The translations under genes and the position numbers were made by a program. From Calothrix sp. PCC 7103 (lineage in GTDB: Bacteria > Cyanobacteriota > Cyanobacteriia > Cyanobacteriales > Nostocaceae), in contig NZ_KB217483.1 in assembly GCF_000331305.1 (NCBI RefSeq), forward strand, positions 565,265 to 629,264: DNA of 64,000 nt, given 5' to 3'. Of this stretch, positions 45,149 through 53,782 are shown piece after piece. The notes beneath the pieces were generated by a model. That model searched no databases. It worked only from the letters and a program-made list of their open reading frames with translations, and was not told the origin of the DNA. Position 1 is the stretch's first letter; each line of letters begins with the position of its first letter.

Positions 45149-46333
45149 TTACAGTATTATTTTTTGATTCGAGTCAAATACCGGAGGAGTTACAGAGCGG
45201 TCAATTAGTAAACTATCGACACCATCAACTCGTAAGCGTAAGAAGTATTCACCTGGTAGAATTTCTCTAATATCAAAATTTAATTGATTAGTTTTTACTG
45301 AAAAGGGTTCTGGCGCCAATTCACGGTCGCCAATGAGTAATGTAACAGATTGTTCTACCCAAATATCAGGTACACAAGTTAATGTAAGTTGACGGTTGGG
45401 TAAGACGTTACGACTGCTTATGAAGGGCGCCACAGAAAAGGAAAGTGCGTTTGAGTATCGGGTTTTTCCTTCTGTTTGAACTTGAACTGTGGCTGTGTAA
45501 AAACCAGCAGGTAAAGTTTCGGGTTGTAATGGTAATTCGATTTTAAGTTGATTTGCTTCGAGTGTTGGCGCCAGTGTAACAGTTTGTGTTAAACGCGAAT
45601 TTTTTAATAAAACTGCGTTTGCACCTTCGAGTCGTTTACCTTGTAGCACTAAACTTTCTCCTAACCGTAAGCTAGATTGACGATTTGGAAATTCCAACGA
45701 TTCGAGTGTAGGAAAGGGTGATGTTACATCCGCTTGGGTTTCAACACCTCGGTCACTTTCTCCTCTTGTTAAAACAGGTAAAGGAGCTTTTACTGGTCGC
45801 TTACTATCAATTAAAATTACTGCGACTTCGTAAGCGGCAGAAATTCGATATTGTGTTTGGAATATTGACCATAGCTTGGAGAGTTCCTCGATAGATAGCG
45901 TTTGAGGTGTTATTCTGACTCGTTCGATTTGATTATGCAAGTTACTTTCTGCTAGCGCGCGTTTTATCTCTTCAGGATTAAGAAGCGCGCGGTCGTGGAA
46001 AATTTGCATTGCAGTTCCTAAAAGTCGATGCCCAATTACATCATCGTTGTCTTTCGCATAGGCAGTAATTAGATAATAAAGATTTAATGCCAAAGGAGGT
46101 TGCCCTGTCTCACCAGGTTTAACACGGTTTGGCATATCTAAATTGCGCCAAGCAGCATTAGCTACAGTTTGGTAGAGAAAAAGATTAAGTTGGTTGCGAC
46201 CTTCTCTAGATTGTCTCGCTTTATCAGGGGGATTAGCGGTAACAACTCCACCCCCCAATTCTTCGCGTACTCCTTGGTCGAGAAGGTTTCGCAGGGTAGC
46301 AGTAACAGCAGCAATTGCTAGCGAATTACTCAT
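45149..46333 (-). CDS. CIS tail terminator/cap, DUF4255 with Ig-like domains (Cis16 type)
   Basis: A 394-residue protein. Residues about 1-190 are DUF4255 (Pvc16 N-terminal): SLAIAAVTATLRNLLDQGVR, NLFLYQTVANAAWRNLDMPN and LALNLYYLITAYAKDNDDVI, then LLGTAMQIFHDR. Residues about 200-380 are IPT/Ig-like beta domains (RLGESLVLQGKRLEG, LPAGFYTATVQVQTEGKTRY). This protein caps the distal end of the tail. The start overlaps the preceding gene stop as ATGA. Confidence 0.9.
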   Translation of the reverse strand: MSNSLAIAAVTATLRNLLDQGVREELGGGVVTANPPDKARQSREGRNQLNLFLYQTVANAAWRNLDMPNRVKPGETGQPPLALNLYYLITAYAKDNDDVIGHRLLGTAMQIFHDRALLNPEEIKRALAESNLHNQIERVRITPQTLSIEELSKLWSIFQTQYRISAAYEVAVILIDSKRPVKAPLPVLTRGESDRGVETQADVTSPFPTLESLEFPNRQSSLRLGESLVLQGKRLEGANAVLLKNSRLTQTVTLAPTLEANQLKIELPLQPETLPAGFYTATVQVQTEGKTRYSNALSFSVAPFISSRNVLPNRQLTLTCVPDIWVEQSVTLLIGDRELAPEPFSVKTNQLNFDIREILPGEYFLRLRVDGVDSLLIDRSVTPPVFDSNQKIIL

Positions 46334-48651
46334 TTTGACCTCCCTTCACGTCGTTTTAAATAATCTTTCAACCCACATTTCGGATGTGATTTGTTTGTGC
46401 GGCGCCTCTCCGGTTCGGGAGAATGAGCAGGGGTGTTTTGAACATCGATACGACCGATGCTAACTTTAATACTTTGTGAAGGTGAGGGAAGACGGGGACG
46501 AGGTGTTGGTGGAGTTGCTTCGGGAGTAATAGGAACTAATGGTGTAGATGGGGAATATTTTTGTTCTAATTCTTCAAATTTTTGATCCCCCCTAACCCCC
46601 CTTAATAAGGGGGGAATAAGATTTGAGTTTTGTGCATTTGGATGGTCTACAGTACGAGTTAATTCTTTAATAATTACTGAATGAAGTTGTTGATTTGATT
46701 GATTGATTTGAAAGAGGTTATTTTTAACTAAGTTTGTTTCTGTAGCAGCTTGAACTGCTCCAGTGCTGGAATTATTCGGTAAAATATTTTTGTTTGTATA
46801 AGATGTTGGCGCCTCTAGTACACGATTTATTGAAGTAGATAATTTGTTTAACTCAACTAATGTTGGTGTTGTTTGATGGTTAAAAATACGAGTTAATTCA
46901 TTAGTAACTACTGAGTTAAGTTGATTCGATTGATTTACTTGAGATGAATTCTGATTACCTAACACCATTTTTATATGAGGATGCACATTCTTATTCTTAG
47001 CCCCCCTTATTAAGGGGGGTTGGGGGGATTTAGTTATTTGCAGCTTCATATTAAATGGGTATAAGTTTGTCTTTATATCAGCTTCAACTGTTCCAAGACT
47101 GGAGTTATTCGGTAAAATGTTATTGGTTGTGTACGATGTTGGCGCCTCTATTACACGATTTATTGAAGTAGATAATTTGTTTAACTCAACTAATGTTGGT
47201 TTTGTTTGATGGTTGAAAATACGAGTTGATTCATTAGTAATTATCGGGTTAAGTTGATTAGCTTGATTGATGTGAGATAAGTTATTATTGAAATTTGTTT
47301 CTGTAGCAGCTTCAACTGTTCCAAGACTGGAGTTATTCGATAAAATGTTATTGGTTGTGTACGATGTTGGCGCCTCTGATACACGGTTTATTGAAGAAGA
47401 TAAATTATTTAACTCAACTAATGTTTGTTTTGTTTGATGGTTGAAAATACGAGTTGACTCATTAGTAATTATCGGGTTGAGTTGATAAGCTTGATTGATT
47501 TGAGATAAGTTATTATTGAAATTTGTTTCTGTAGCAGCTTCAACTGTTCCAAGACTGGAGTTATTCGGTAAAATGTTATTGCTCGTGTAAGATGTTGGCG
47601 CCTCTGATACACGGTTTATTGAAGTAAATAATTTGTTTAATTCAACTAATGTTGGTGTTGTTTGATGGTTGAAAATACGAGTCGATTCATTAGTAATTAT
47701 CGGGTTGAGTTGATAAGCTTGATTGATTTGAGATAAGTTATTATTGAAATTTGTTTCTGTAGCAGCTTCAACTGTTCCAAGACTGGAGTTATCGGGTAAA
47801 ATATTTTTGGTTGTGTACGATGTTGGCGCCTCTAATACACGGTTTATTGAAGTAGATAATTTGTTTAACTCAACTAATGTTGGTGTTGTTTGATGGTTGA
47901 AAATACGAGTTGATTCATTAGTAATTATCGGGTTAAGTTGATAAGCTTGATTGATTTGAGATAAGTTATTATTGAAATTTGCTTCTCTAGCAGCTTCAAC
48001 TGTTCCAAGACTGGAGTTATCGGGTAAAATATTTTTGGTTGTGTACGATGTTGGCGCCTCTGATACACGGTTTATTGAAGAAGATAAATTGTTTAACTCA
48101 ACTAATGTTGGTGTAGTTTTATAGTCTAAAATACTAGATGATTCACTAGTAATTACTGGTTTAAGTTGATTCGAGTGGTTTATTTGAGCTAAGTTATTAT
48201 TGAAATTTGTTTCTGTAGCAGCTTGAATTTTTCTAATATTGAAATTATTAGGTAAAATGCTCTTGCTAGCATAAGATGTTGGCGCCTCTGATGCACTGGA
48301 TATTGAAGGTGTAGCTCGATGGTCTAAAATCTGACTTTTCACGTTATGTGAAAAATCTAACCCCCTAACAGAGTTTCCTTCAAAAAAAGGGGAAGTATAT
48401 TTGCTCCCCTCTTCTTGTAGGAGAGGGGTTGGGGGAGAGGTTTTTAAGTTGGGATTATTAGGTAAAATGCTCTCGTTAAAAGAAGGTGTTGGCGCCTCTG
48501 ATACTGAGTTGATTGACGTATTTGATTGCACAGGCGAGATACCCGTGCTATTTATTTCTAATCCAGGGGAAAATATTGACGGTATTGCTGGATGCATTAC
48601 ATCCGCAACCCCCAATGTACGTTGTGCCAACCGCATTAGAAAATCGCTCAT
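46330..48651 (-). CDS. Repetitive CIS spacer protein with in-frame palindrome insertions
   Basis: A 773-residue protein from the ATG at 48651, which overlaps the previous stop as ATGA. The N-terminus (MSDFLMRLAQRTLGVADVMH) and C-terminus (VSIGRIDVQNTPAHSPEPER, KCGLKDYLKR) match a conserved hypothetical protein of CIS loci. The middle holds about seven copies of a 75-residue Asn/Thr-rich unit (EAPTSYTTKNILPDNSSLGT and FNHQTTPTLVELNKLSTSIN). Three copies are interrupted at similar places by translated palindromes (PPLLRGVRG, PQPPLIRGA, PPTPLLQEEG). The unit is predicted to be disordered. A length-setting or linker role is possible; it is not a normal helical tape measure. Confidence 0.7.
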   Translation of the reverse strand: MSDFLMRLAQRTLGVADVMHPAIPSIFSPGLEINSTGISPVQSNTSINSVSEAPTPSFNESILPNNPNLKTSPPTPLLQEEGSKYTSPFFEGNSVRGLDFSHNVKSQILDHRATPSISSASEAPTSYASKSILPNNFNIRKIQAATETNFNNNLAQINHSNQLKPVITSESSSILDYKTTPTLVELNNLSSSINRVSEAPTSYTTKNILPDNSSLGTVEAAREANFNNNLSQINQAYQLNPIITNESTRIFNHQTTPTLVELNKLSTSINRVLEAPTSYTTKNILPDNSSLGTVEAATETNFNNNLSQINQAYQLNPIITNESTRIFNHQTTPTLVELNKLFTSINRVSEAPTSYTSNNILPNNSSLGTVEAATETNFNNNLSQINQAYQLNPIITNESTRIFNHQTKQTLVELNNLSSSINRVSEAPTSYTTNNILSNNSSLGTVEAATETNFNNNLSHINQANQLNPIITNESTRIFNHQTKPTLVELNKLSTSINRVIEAPTSYTTNNILPNNSSLGTVEADIKTNLYPFNMKLQITKSPQPPLIRGAKNKNVHPHIKMVLGNQNSSQVNQSNQLNSVVTNELTRIFNHQTTPTLVELNKLSTSINRVLEAPTSYTNKNILPNNSSTGAVQAATETNLVKNNLFQINQSNQQLHSVIIKELTRTVDHPNAQNSNLIPPLLRGVRGDQKFEELEQKYSPSTPLVPITPEATPPTPRPRLPSPSQSIKVSIGRIDVQNTPAHSPEPERRRTNKSHPKCGLKDYLKRREGRSK
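46584..46620. repeat. In-frame CCCCCCTAACCCCCCTT palindrome, copy 1
   Basis: ATCCCCCCTAACCCCCCTTA followed by AAGGGGGG is the same element as at 19174. It lies inside the spacer gene and is translated on the minus strand as LIPPLLRGVRGDQ without breaking the frame. Confidence 0.8.
46997..47033. repeat. In-frame palindrome, copy 2, opposite orientation
   Basis: CCCCCCTTATTAAGGGGGGT then TGGGGGGATTTAG is the reverse-oriented copy of the element at 46584. It is translated as KSPQPPLIRGAKNK. It interrupts one of the 75-residue units after the NSSLGTVEA segment. Confidence 0.8.
47040..48310 (-). repeat. Tandem 225-bp (75-codon) coding repeats of the spacer gene
   Basis: The marker GGCGCCTC (start of EAPTSYT in reverse) recurs at about 47141, 47368, 47597, 47825 and 48053, with further diverged units on both sides (about 46809, 48281, 48491). 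The spacing is about 227 bp at these points. Neighbouring units are more than 90% identical by eye, so copy-number change by recombination is likely. Confidence 0.85.
48359..48440. repeat. In-frame CTCCCCCAACCCCTCTCC-type element, copy 3
   Basis: AACCCCCTAACAGAGTTTCC ... CTCCCCTCTTCTTGTAGGAG and GGGGTTGGGGGAGAGG form a longer relative of the other elements. It is translated in the minus frame as PPTPLLQEEG ... EGNSVRGLDF and interrupts a 75-residue unit. Confidence 0.75.
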
Positions 48652-49385
48652 TCGCCTACCATTGCTAAATAAATGTGTCGTCTCATTGAACTCATTGCTA
48701 AAATGTCTACTTCTCGCCAACCGTAAACAAGAGCGAGTGTGTGTACATCGCGCAATAATCTTTTAGCTTCGGCGCCTATTTCTGCCCATAAAAACGTCAC
48801 AATATCAAATAACAGTTGCCATTCATGTCCACAAGCGGGACAAGTCATGTCGAGCAATATTTCAGCTTGTGGGTCGCAAGCTCCTATTTGAGTTGCTAAA
48901 CGAGTAAGAATATCTGATGATAACTCACTATATGTCACTGTAGTTCCTTTGCGGCTGGCGCCGATAAAACATTGCTTCCCTAAATGTACTCGTGCTGCTT
49001 CCAAGTCTCGATAACCTGCAATTGTCGCTAAGTCCCAACTGTTGGGTAAACGAAATTGCACTAATAAGTCGTCGAATGTGTAGAAGTATTCTTGTTGCTG
49101 CGGTTGAGTTAAATCTATTACGCGCAAATCTGCTACGTTTAGATTTGTTTCTAACCTTTCTTCACACTGGGGACAATCAGCAAAACAGTTTAATTGTTTG
49201 CCAAATGTAATTTCCCTCAGCAGTAACAGTGCTGCATCCCGCATTCCTACACTCAGTTGAGCGATAGCATGAGGTGAAATTTCTGGACAAGCTGTTGTTA
49301 GCAGAGTCAAAGCACGGTCTAGAGGATGCTGTGTTTGACCGATTTCCCAAATCTTGACAACATCACGAGTACACAAGGGTTGCAT
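48648..49385 (-). CDS. Baseplate hub assembly chaperone-like CIS protein (T4 gp26/51 type)
   Basis: A 245-residue protein. The start RDVVKIWEIGQTQHPLDRAL, the block ISPHAIAQLSVGMRDAALLL and two zinc-ribbon-like pairs, CPQC (about residue 72) and CPACGHEW (about 185), are visible. This pattern fits the T4-family baseplate hub chaperone-like proteins of CIS loci. The C-terminal VHTLALVYGWREVDILAMS resembles the short DUF6760-like module that is otherwise a separate CIS gene; here no separate copy is seen. It follows the tube gene by 11 bp. Confidence 0.65.
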   Translation of the reverse strand: MQPLCTRDVVKIWEIGQTQHPLDRALTLLTTACPEISPHAIAQLSVGMRDAALLLLREITFGKQLNCFADCPQCEERLETNLNVADLRVIDLTQPQQQEYFYTFDDLLVQFRLPNSWDLATIAGYRDLEAARVHLGKQCFIGASRKGTTVTYSELSSDILTRLATQIGACDPQAEILLDMTCPACGHEWQLLFDIVTFLWAEIGAEAKRLLRDVHTLALVYGWREVDILAMSSMRRHIYLAMVGE

Positions 49386-49396
49386 AATTTAATTAT

Positions 49397-49909
49397 TTAC
49401 AAAGTCGGTTCAGTAGGTTCCGTTACCGCTGTATCACGTTTCCAGCCTTCGTTTTGGAGTTGAATGCTTTGAATTGCAACAGCATTTGCATTAGCATCAA
49501 GTTCTGGCATCGCTTGAAATTCTGAAACCCAACAGCGATAAACGTTATATGCAATCGCCAGTTGTCCGGCTTCGTTGTACACCTCAATGATAATATCTTT
49601 GCGAAAATCTTTTAACGATACTTCCGCGCCTAATCCGCCGCCAAAATTCCAAACTTTAGTTGCCCATGCTTCAAACTCGGTATCATGAGTTACACCACGC
49701 TCTAGTGTAATTGCTTCAAACTTACTTTGTCCGGGAGAATGACGCGGACTGCTTGGGTCTCCTCCTTCGCGATGAGTAACAACTTCAGTAGTGCGTTTTA
49801 ATCCGCCAACTTTACTGATGCCAGCAACATATTTACCATCCCATTTGACGCGGAATTTAAAATTTTTGTAGGGGTCAAATCGGGTAGAGTTTACGCTAAA
49901 TTGAGCCAT
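49397..49909 (-). CDS. CIS inner tube protein (Cis1, gp19-like)
   Basis: A 170-residue tail-tube (Hcp/gp19-fold) protein: NFKFRVKWDGKYVAGISKVG, VVTHREGGDPSSPRHSPGQS, KFEAITLERGVTHDTEFEAW and NVYRCWVSEFQAMPELDANA are classic. It would polymerise into the rigid tube inside the sheath. It follows the sheath gene by 36 bp. Only one canonical tube gene is present; the Cis7-type protein at 39308-39982 may supply the first layer. Confidence 0.93.
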   Translation of the reverse strand: MAQFSVNSTRFDPYKNFKFRVKWDGKYVAGISKVGGLKRTTEVVTHREGGDPSSPRHSPGQSKFEAITLERGVTHDTEFEAWATKVWNFGGGLGAEVSLKDFRKDIIIEVYNEAGQLAIAYNVYRCWVSEFQAMPELDANANAVAIQSIQLQNEGWKRDTAVTEPTEPTL

Positions 49910-49945
49910 TATTTTTCCTTGATATAGATGTAGTAAGGAATAAAA

Positions 49946-51484
49946 TTAAGTTGCAATTTGACCTGCCATTTGTTGAAATTTCAAGATTACAAACTCAGCA
50001 GGTTTCAACGGTGCATATCCGACAACTATATTGACAATGCCTAAGTTGATATCATTCTGTGTTGTTGTTTCCTTGTCGCACTTGACAAAATACGCTTCTG
50101 CTGGTGTCTTACCTTGAAACGCACCTTGTCGGAATAAGTTATTCATGAAGGCGCCGATATTCAAGCGAATTTGTGCCCACAATGGTTCATCATTCGGTTC
50201 AAAGACAACCCACTGAGTTCCTCGATACAAACTTTCTTCTAGAAATAATGCCAAACGACGAACGGGAATATATTTCCATTCCGAAGCTAATCTGTCGTCT
50301 CCCCTGAGAGTTCGTGAACCCCAAACAATTCGACCGGATGCTGGAAATGAACGTAAACAATTAACACCAAGTGGATTGAGTTCACCGTTTTCTGCATCTG
50401 TTAGCGATACGCTAAGTTGCGGTACTCCAAGCAACGTTGCCTCTAACCCTGCGGGCGCCTTCCAAATTCCGCGTTGAGTGTCTGTTCGAGCAAAAATACC
50501 CGCAATGGCGCCGCAAGGAACAAAATCATTTATTTGTCCATCGCTCTGCGGGTCAGACTGACGCAACCTCGGAAAGAAAATTGCCGCGTTTTCTGTTTTG
50601 TCAACGAAATCAGTGTTAATCCCTGTTTTGGCTTTATCTTTGTCTGTCCAAGTCTTTGGTGGATCAATAAGCAAAAACGCGCGTCTTTGCTTACAGTAAG
50701 AAGCTGCTGTATTCCAAACAGCTACAGAAACATCTTTGTCACGAGAAAAGGGAGGAATGCACAACAGGTTAAATAAATCAGCTTTTTCCAGCGCATAAAT
50801 TCCCGTCTTCTGCCCTTGATTTCCTGTATATTCGGTAGCGTCTGGAGCATCACCGTCTGACCCTTGGTTATTATCACTTACCTTAACGTCAGAAATCACA
50901 GCAGGTCTGGCAGTATTGTCAGCAATAGTACCATCGAATCGAACTAATTGCGATTCAGCTTCTAGTACCTTATCAACTTGTCGAGGATGACCTAGTTTAG
51001 TCGAAACACCACGCAATAGTTCTATTTGCTGCACACCATCATTATTAATAAGGGCAACAGTCAGGTTAAAAAGTTTGTCATTTTGTGCTTTCTCATTTTC
51101 CGTTGGAGGAAAATCATGATCGATTTTTGCTTGCAGATTGTTGCCCCATGAACCTTCGTTAGCTGCTTCTAAATTTAATTCTCCAACCTTGAGTTTAGCT
51201 TTTTTCTCATTTCCTTTATCCTTATACAAACGCACGATAATCGCTTGTCCACCACCATTGAGATAAAAGTCGCGCACTGCGTAACTTAATGTACTTTCTT
51301 TCCACAGTCCACCAAACGCACGTTCAAAATCACCAAAATTATTGATGGTAATAGCTTCATTCACAGGTCCTCGTAATGTTCGACCGATAAACGCAGTAAT
51401 AGACGTTGCTACACCTGTGATTGTCCTTACACCACTAGGAATCTCTTCAATGTAAACACCAGGATAAGTGGGAGTGACGGGCAT
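49946..51484 (-). CDS. CIS contractile sheath protein (Cis2)
   Basis: A 512-residue tail sheath protein. The N-terminal arm TPTYPGVYIEEIPSGVRTIT and GVATSITAFIGRTLRGP, the middle SVAVWNTAASYCKQRRAFLL and the conserved end region LFLEESLYRGTQWVVFEPND, NIGAFMNNLFRQGAFQGKTP and VGYAPLKPAEFVILKFQQMA identify it. GGGAAG lies seven bases before the ATG. It is the first gene of the long minus-strand operon; the promoter should lie in 51485-51724. Confidence 0.95.
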   Translation of the reverse strand: MPVTPTYPGVYIEEIPSGVRTITGVATSITAFIGRTLRGPVNEAITINNFGDFERAFGGLWKESTLSYAVRDFYLNGGGQAIIVRLYKDKGNEKKAKLKVGELNLEAANEGSWGNNLQAKIDHDFPPTENEKAQNDKLFNLTVALINNDGVQQIELLRGVSTKLGHPRQVDKVLEAESQLVRFDGTIADNTARPAVISDVKVSDNNQGSDGDAPDATEYTGNQGQKTGIYALEKADLFNLLCIPPFSRDKDVSVAVWNTAASYCKQRRAFLLIDPPKTWTDKDKAKTGINTDFVDKTENAAIFFPRLRQSDPQSDGQINDFVPCGAIAGIFARTDTQRGIWKAPAGLEATLLGVPQLSVSLTDAENGELNPLGVNCLRSFPASGRIVWGSRTLRGDDRLASEWKYIPVRRLALFLEESLYRGTQWVVFEPNDEPLWAQIRLNIGAFMNNLFRQGAFQGKTPAEAYFVKCDKETTTQNDINLGIVNIVVGYAPLKPAEFVILKFQQMAGQIAT

Positions 51485-51635
51485 AAATAACTTCCCTACA
51501 TAAAAGATTACATGAATTAAATTACGTGCTAACTAGTTTATGTTAGTAACGCGCGTGAAATCTTCAGCTTGGCTGCTATTACTTCAAATCTATTTCAATA
51601 GGTGTTAATAGCAGCAGTTCTTTTTGATACAAATC

Positions 51636-51672
51636 AATATACACTTAAATTTTATATATTTAAGTGTATATT
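51636..51672. terminator. Perfect 15-bp AT-rich hairpin between hydrolase and sheath genes
   Basis: AATATACACTTAAAT (51636-51650) and its exact complement ATTTAAGTGTATATT (51658-51672) flank a 7-base loop. It lies 53 bp past the hydrolase stop and about 150 bp before the sheath start. It may be a terminator for the hydrolase gene or an operator for the CIS operon. Confidence 0.5.
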
Positions 51673-51724
51673 TATCATTTTTTTACATTTAGGTAAATTC
51701 TTAAAATGTAAAATTTTATATATT

Positions 51725-53782
51725 TTAGTTGCTACATATTTCGTTTACCTTACGCTTTTCCCCACGTAACATATCTAAATAGCGCTGAGGCGCCAAAAAT
51801 ACTTTAATTTGCTTTTCTTTACATTCCTGAGAAAAAAGCATTGATAACTTAATTAATTTTGTTACATTTTTCTTTTCATTATTACTAAGCTCTAGATTAT
51901 AAGATTGAATCAAGCCGTTTATTGTTTCTGTGTCGATTTGAATTTTAGAAGTATCAAGCTCACCTTCTAAAGATTTAATAAATTCTTGAAAACCCATAAA
52001 AGCTATACGGTAAATCATTTTTCGACTAAATTTACCACTAAAGTAACCTCCATGAACATCTATGTTATTAGAACCGCGTAAAGAACTATCAATAATTAGC
52101 CAAAAACAATCCATAAAACTTAACTCTTTTTTACGTAAAGCTTTAGTTAAAATACCTTTTGGTTTTGTATTTTCATTCTTGGCTTTAACTTCCTTCTCTT
52201 TCACAACGTGATTGAAATCAATATAATCAGTACAATCGAAGTAAGTAAAGAAGTCTGCTATTGATTCAACAGTGCTGGGAGTTGTAGTTTCTTCGCTAGT
52301 ACCTTGGGGAACTTTCAAATTTTGTTCAACCTTTAATTGATTTTTACCTGTTGTTGATTGCAATGACGCGAATAATAAGTCTGATAATGTCTGTACTTTT
52401 TCGGAAACAATACCAACTTGTCTCATTGCACTATCATTATCTAACTCTGAATTATTAAGATTTATTTTTTTTACAGCTTTTTTGGATATTAAACTATTTT
52501 TAGTACTATCTGAATTACTGCTATCAAATGTTATTGCCCCTTCTATTTTTCCGCTGCTACTGTCTTGATTTACAATCCCATATAATATATTTCCTAATTT
52601 CTCAGTGCTATTAACAACAATATTTCCTAATCTAAAACCTCGTTCATAAGTATTTGCTGGAAAACTCATATAATTAGCTGCTGTAGATGCAACTCGCAAT
52701 ACAACATCTCCCTGATTACTAAATAAATAAGATTCTTCAAAACGACGTAAAGAAGAACGTAGAAAATTAGACCTCTCTGGCATTATAGACTCTATCGGAA
52801 TATCTGGTGATGCTAGTACCAGGCGCCCTAAAGAAAATACCCTACCAATATTTTGTGACGGCGATACATCAGTATTAGCATGTTTATCCAGATCTAAAAT
52901 AGATTTATCGTCAAAAACATCAGAAAGAATACGAATAGTATTTGTAGTAACAAAGGCTCCCATACTATGAGCGATAAAAGATAATTTTATTCTGCAAGTA
53001 TCATCATTAATAAAATTAGAATCAATTTTATTAATTGTATAATCTACTTGTCTGATAAATTCTACTAAATCTGGAACTCCATAATTTACCGCACGGTAAT
53101 TATCCCGAAAATAATTTGTTGCACGCTGAATAATCACGCATACAACCAAACCAAGTAAACACGCAAAAAAGCCAATACCCAAAGTAAATAAAAAGGATAT
53201 AAAACTTGAAAACTCAAATGCATTACTAGCAAAAGCGCTAACAATAGCAAGTAGCATTACAAATATAGAAGCGGCAATTATTCCCACAATTGAGTATCGT
53301 AAGAGCGTTTGAAAGAAAACAGGTAAGGTTGTAAGTGCTGTACGTAAATTACTACCTATTGTTCCATCTTTATCATTTGCAACTGCTGCAATATGCTCTG
53401 ATGGCCAACGATAACCTAGAAATAGAAATGTCTTCTTGTTAATATATTCATCTTCAGTTATATATTCATATACTTCAGATACCCAATCCTCAAAATCTTT
53501 TTCGCTAGTATTATAACCGTGAATAAGTATAACTACTTCAACCTTGGTTTTATTGTCAACTAAAAATTTTGCTATATCATAAAGTCTTTCTTGGTTTTTA
53601 CGTACTAAAGACTTATTAGTTCCGTTATCATTTTTAGATGAAACAAGAAAAGTTTCTTCTTGATTTCTCACTTCTACGTTGGTAGGAGCATTACTAGCAA
53701 TGAGATAAGCTAGTATGTTAGACTTAGCTAAATTTTTATCGCCAAGAACTACAGGCTCAATATTAAATGAGTAATTTGCCAT
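51725..53782 (-). CDS. Membrane alpha/beta hydrolase (DUF900/lipase-like)
   Basis: A 685-residue protein from the ATG at 53782, which has AGAGG seven bases upstream; the frame opens at 53830. An oxyanion-type motif VVILIHGYNTSEKDF (about 85-100) and a nucleophile elbow LSFIAHSMGAFVTT (Ser near residue 275) are typical of DUF900/serine esterases. Between them lie two or three hydrophobic segments (about 145-220), for example GIIAASIFVMLLAIVSAFAS. The C-terminal 300 residues are hydrophilic and unrecognised. It lies just upstream of the sheath gene on the same strand, separated by 240 bp. It could be a lipase effector or a host membrane enzyme. Confidence 0.65.
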   Translation of the reverse strand: MANYSFNIEPVVLGDKNLAKSNILAYLIASNAPTNVEVRNQEETFLVSSKNDNGTNKSLVRKNQERLYDIAKFLVDNKTKVEVVILIHGYNTSEKDFEDWVSEVYEYITEDEYINKKTFLFLGYRWPSEHIAAVANDKDGTIGSNLRTALTTLPVFFQTLLRYSIVGIIAASIFVMLLAIVSAFASNAFEFSSFISFLFTLGIGFFACLLGLVVCVIIQRATNYFRDNYRAVNYGVPDLVEFIRQVDYTINKIDSNFINDDTCRIKLSFIAHSMGAFVTTNTIRILSDVFDDKSILDLDKHANTDVSPSQNIGRVFSLGRLVLASPDIPIESIMPERSNFLRSSLRRFEESYLFSNQGDVVLRVASTAANYMSFPANTYERGFRLGNIVVNSTEKLGNILYGIVNQDSSSGKIEGAITFDSSNSDSTKNSLISKKAVKKINLNNSELDNDSAMRQVGIVSEKVQTLSDLLFASLQSTTGKNQLKVEQNLKVPQGTSEETTTPSTVESIADFFTYFDCTDYIDFNHVVKEKEVKAKNENTKPKGILTKALRKKELSFMDCFWLIIDSSLRGSNNIDVHGGYFSGKFSRKMIYRIAFMGFQEFIKSLEGELDTSKIQIDTETINGLIQSYNLELSNNEKKNVTKLIKLSMLFSQECKEKQIKVFLAPQRYLDMLRGEKRKVNEICSN

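Noticed and set aside
46330..48651. Possible CRISPR array because of regular repeats
   Set aside because: Repeats are about 225 bp, coding and nearly contiguous, without short repeats and unique spacers; no cas genes in the window.
20382..51484. Prophage or type VI secretion system
   Set aside because: There is no capsid, portal, terminase, integrase or lysis gene, and no TssJLM membrane complex; gene set and order fit an extracellular/thylakoid CIS.
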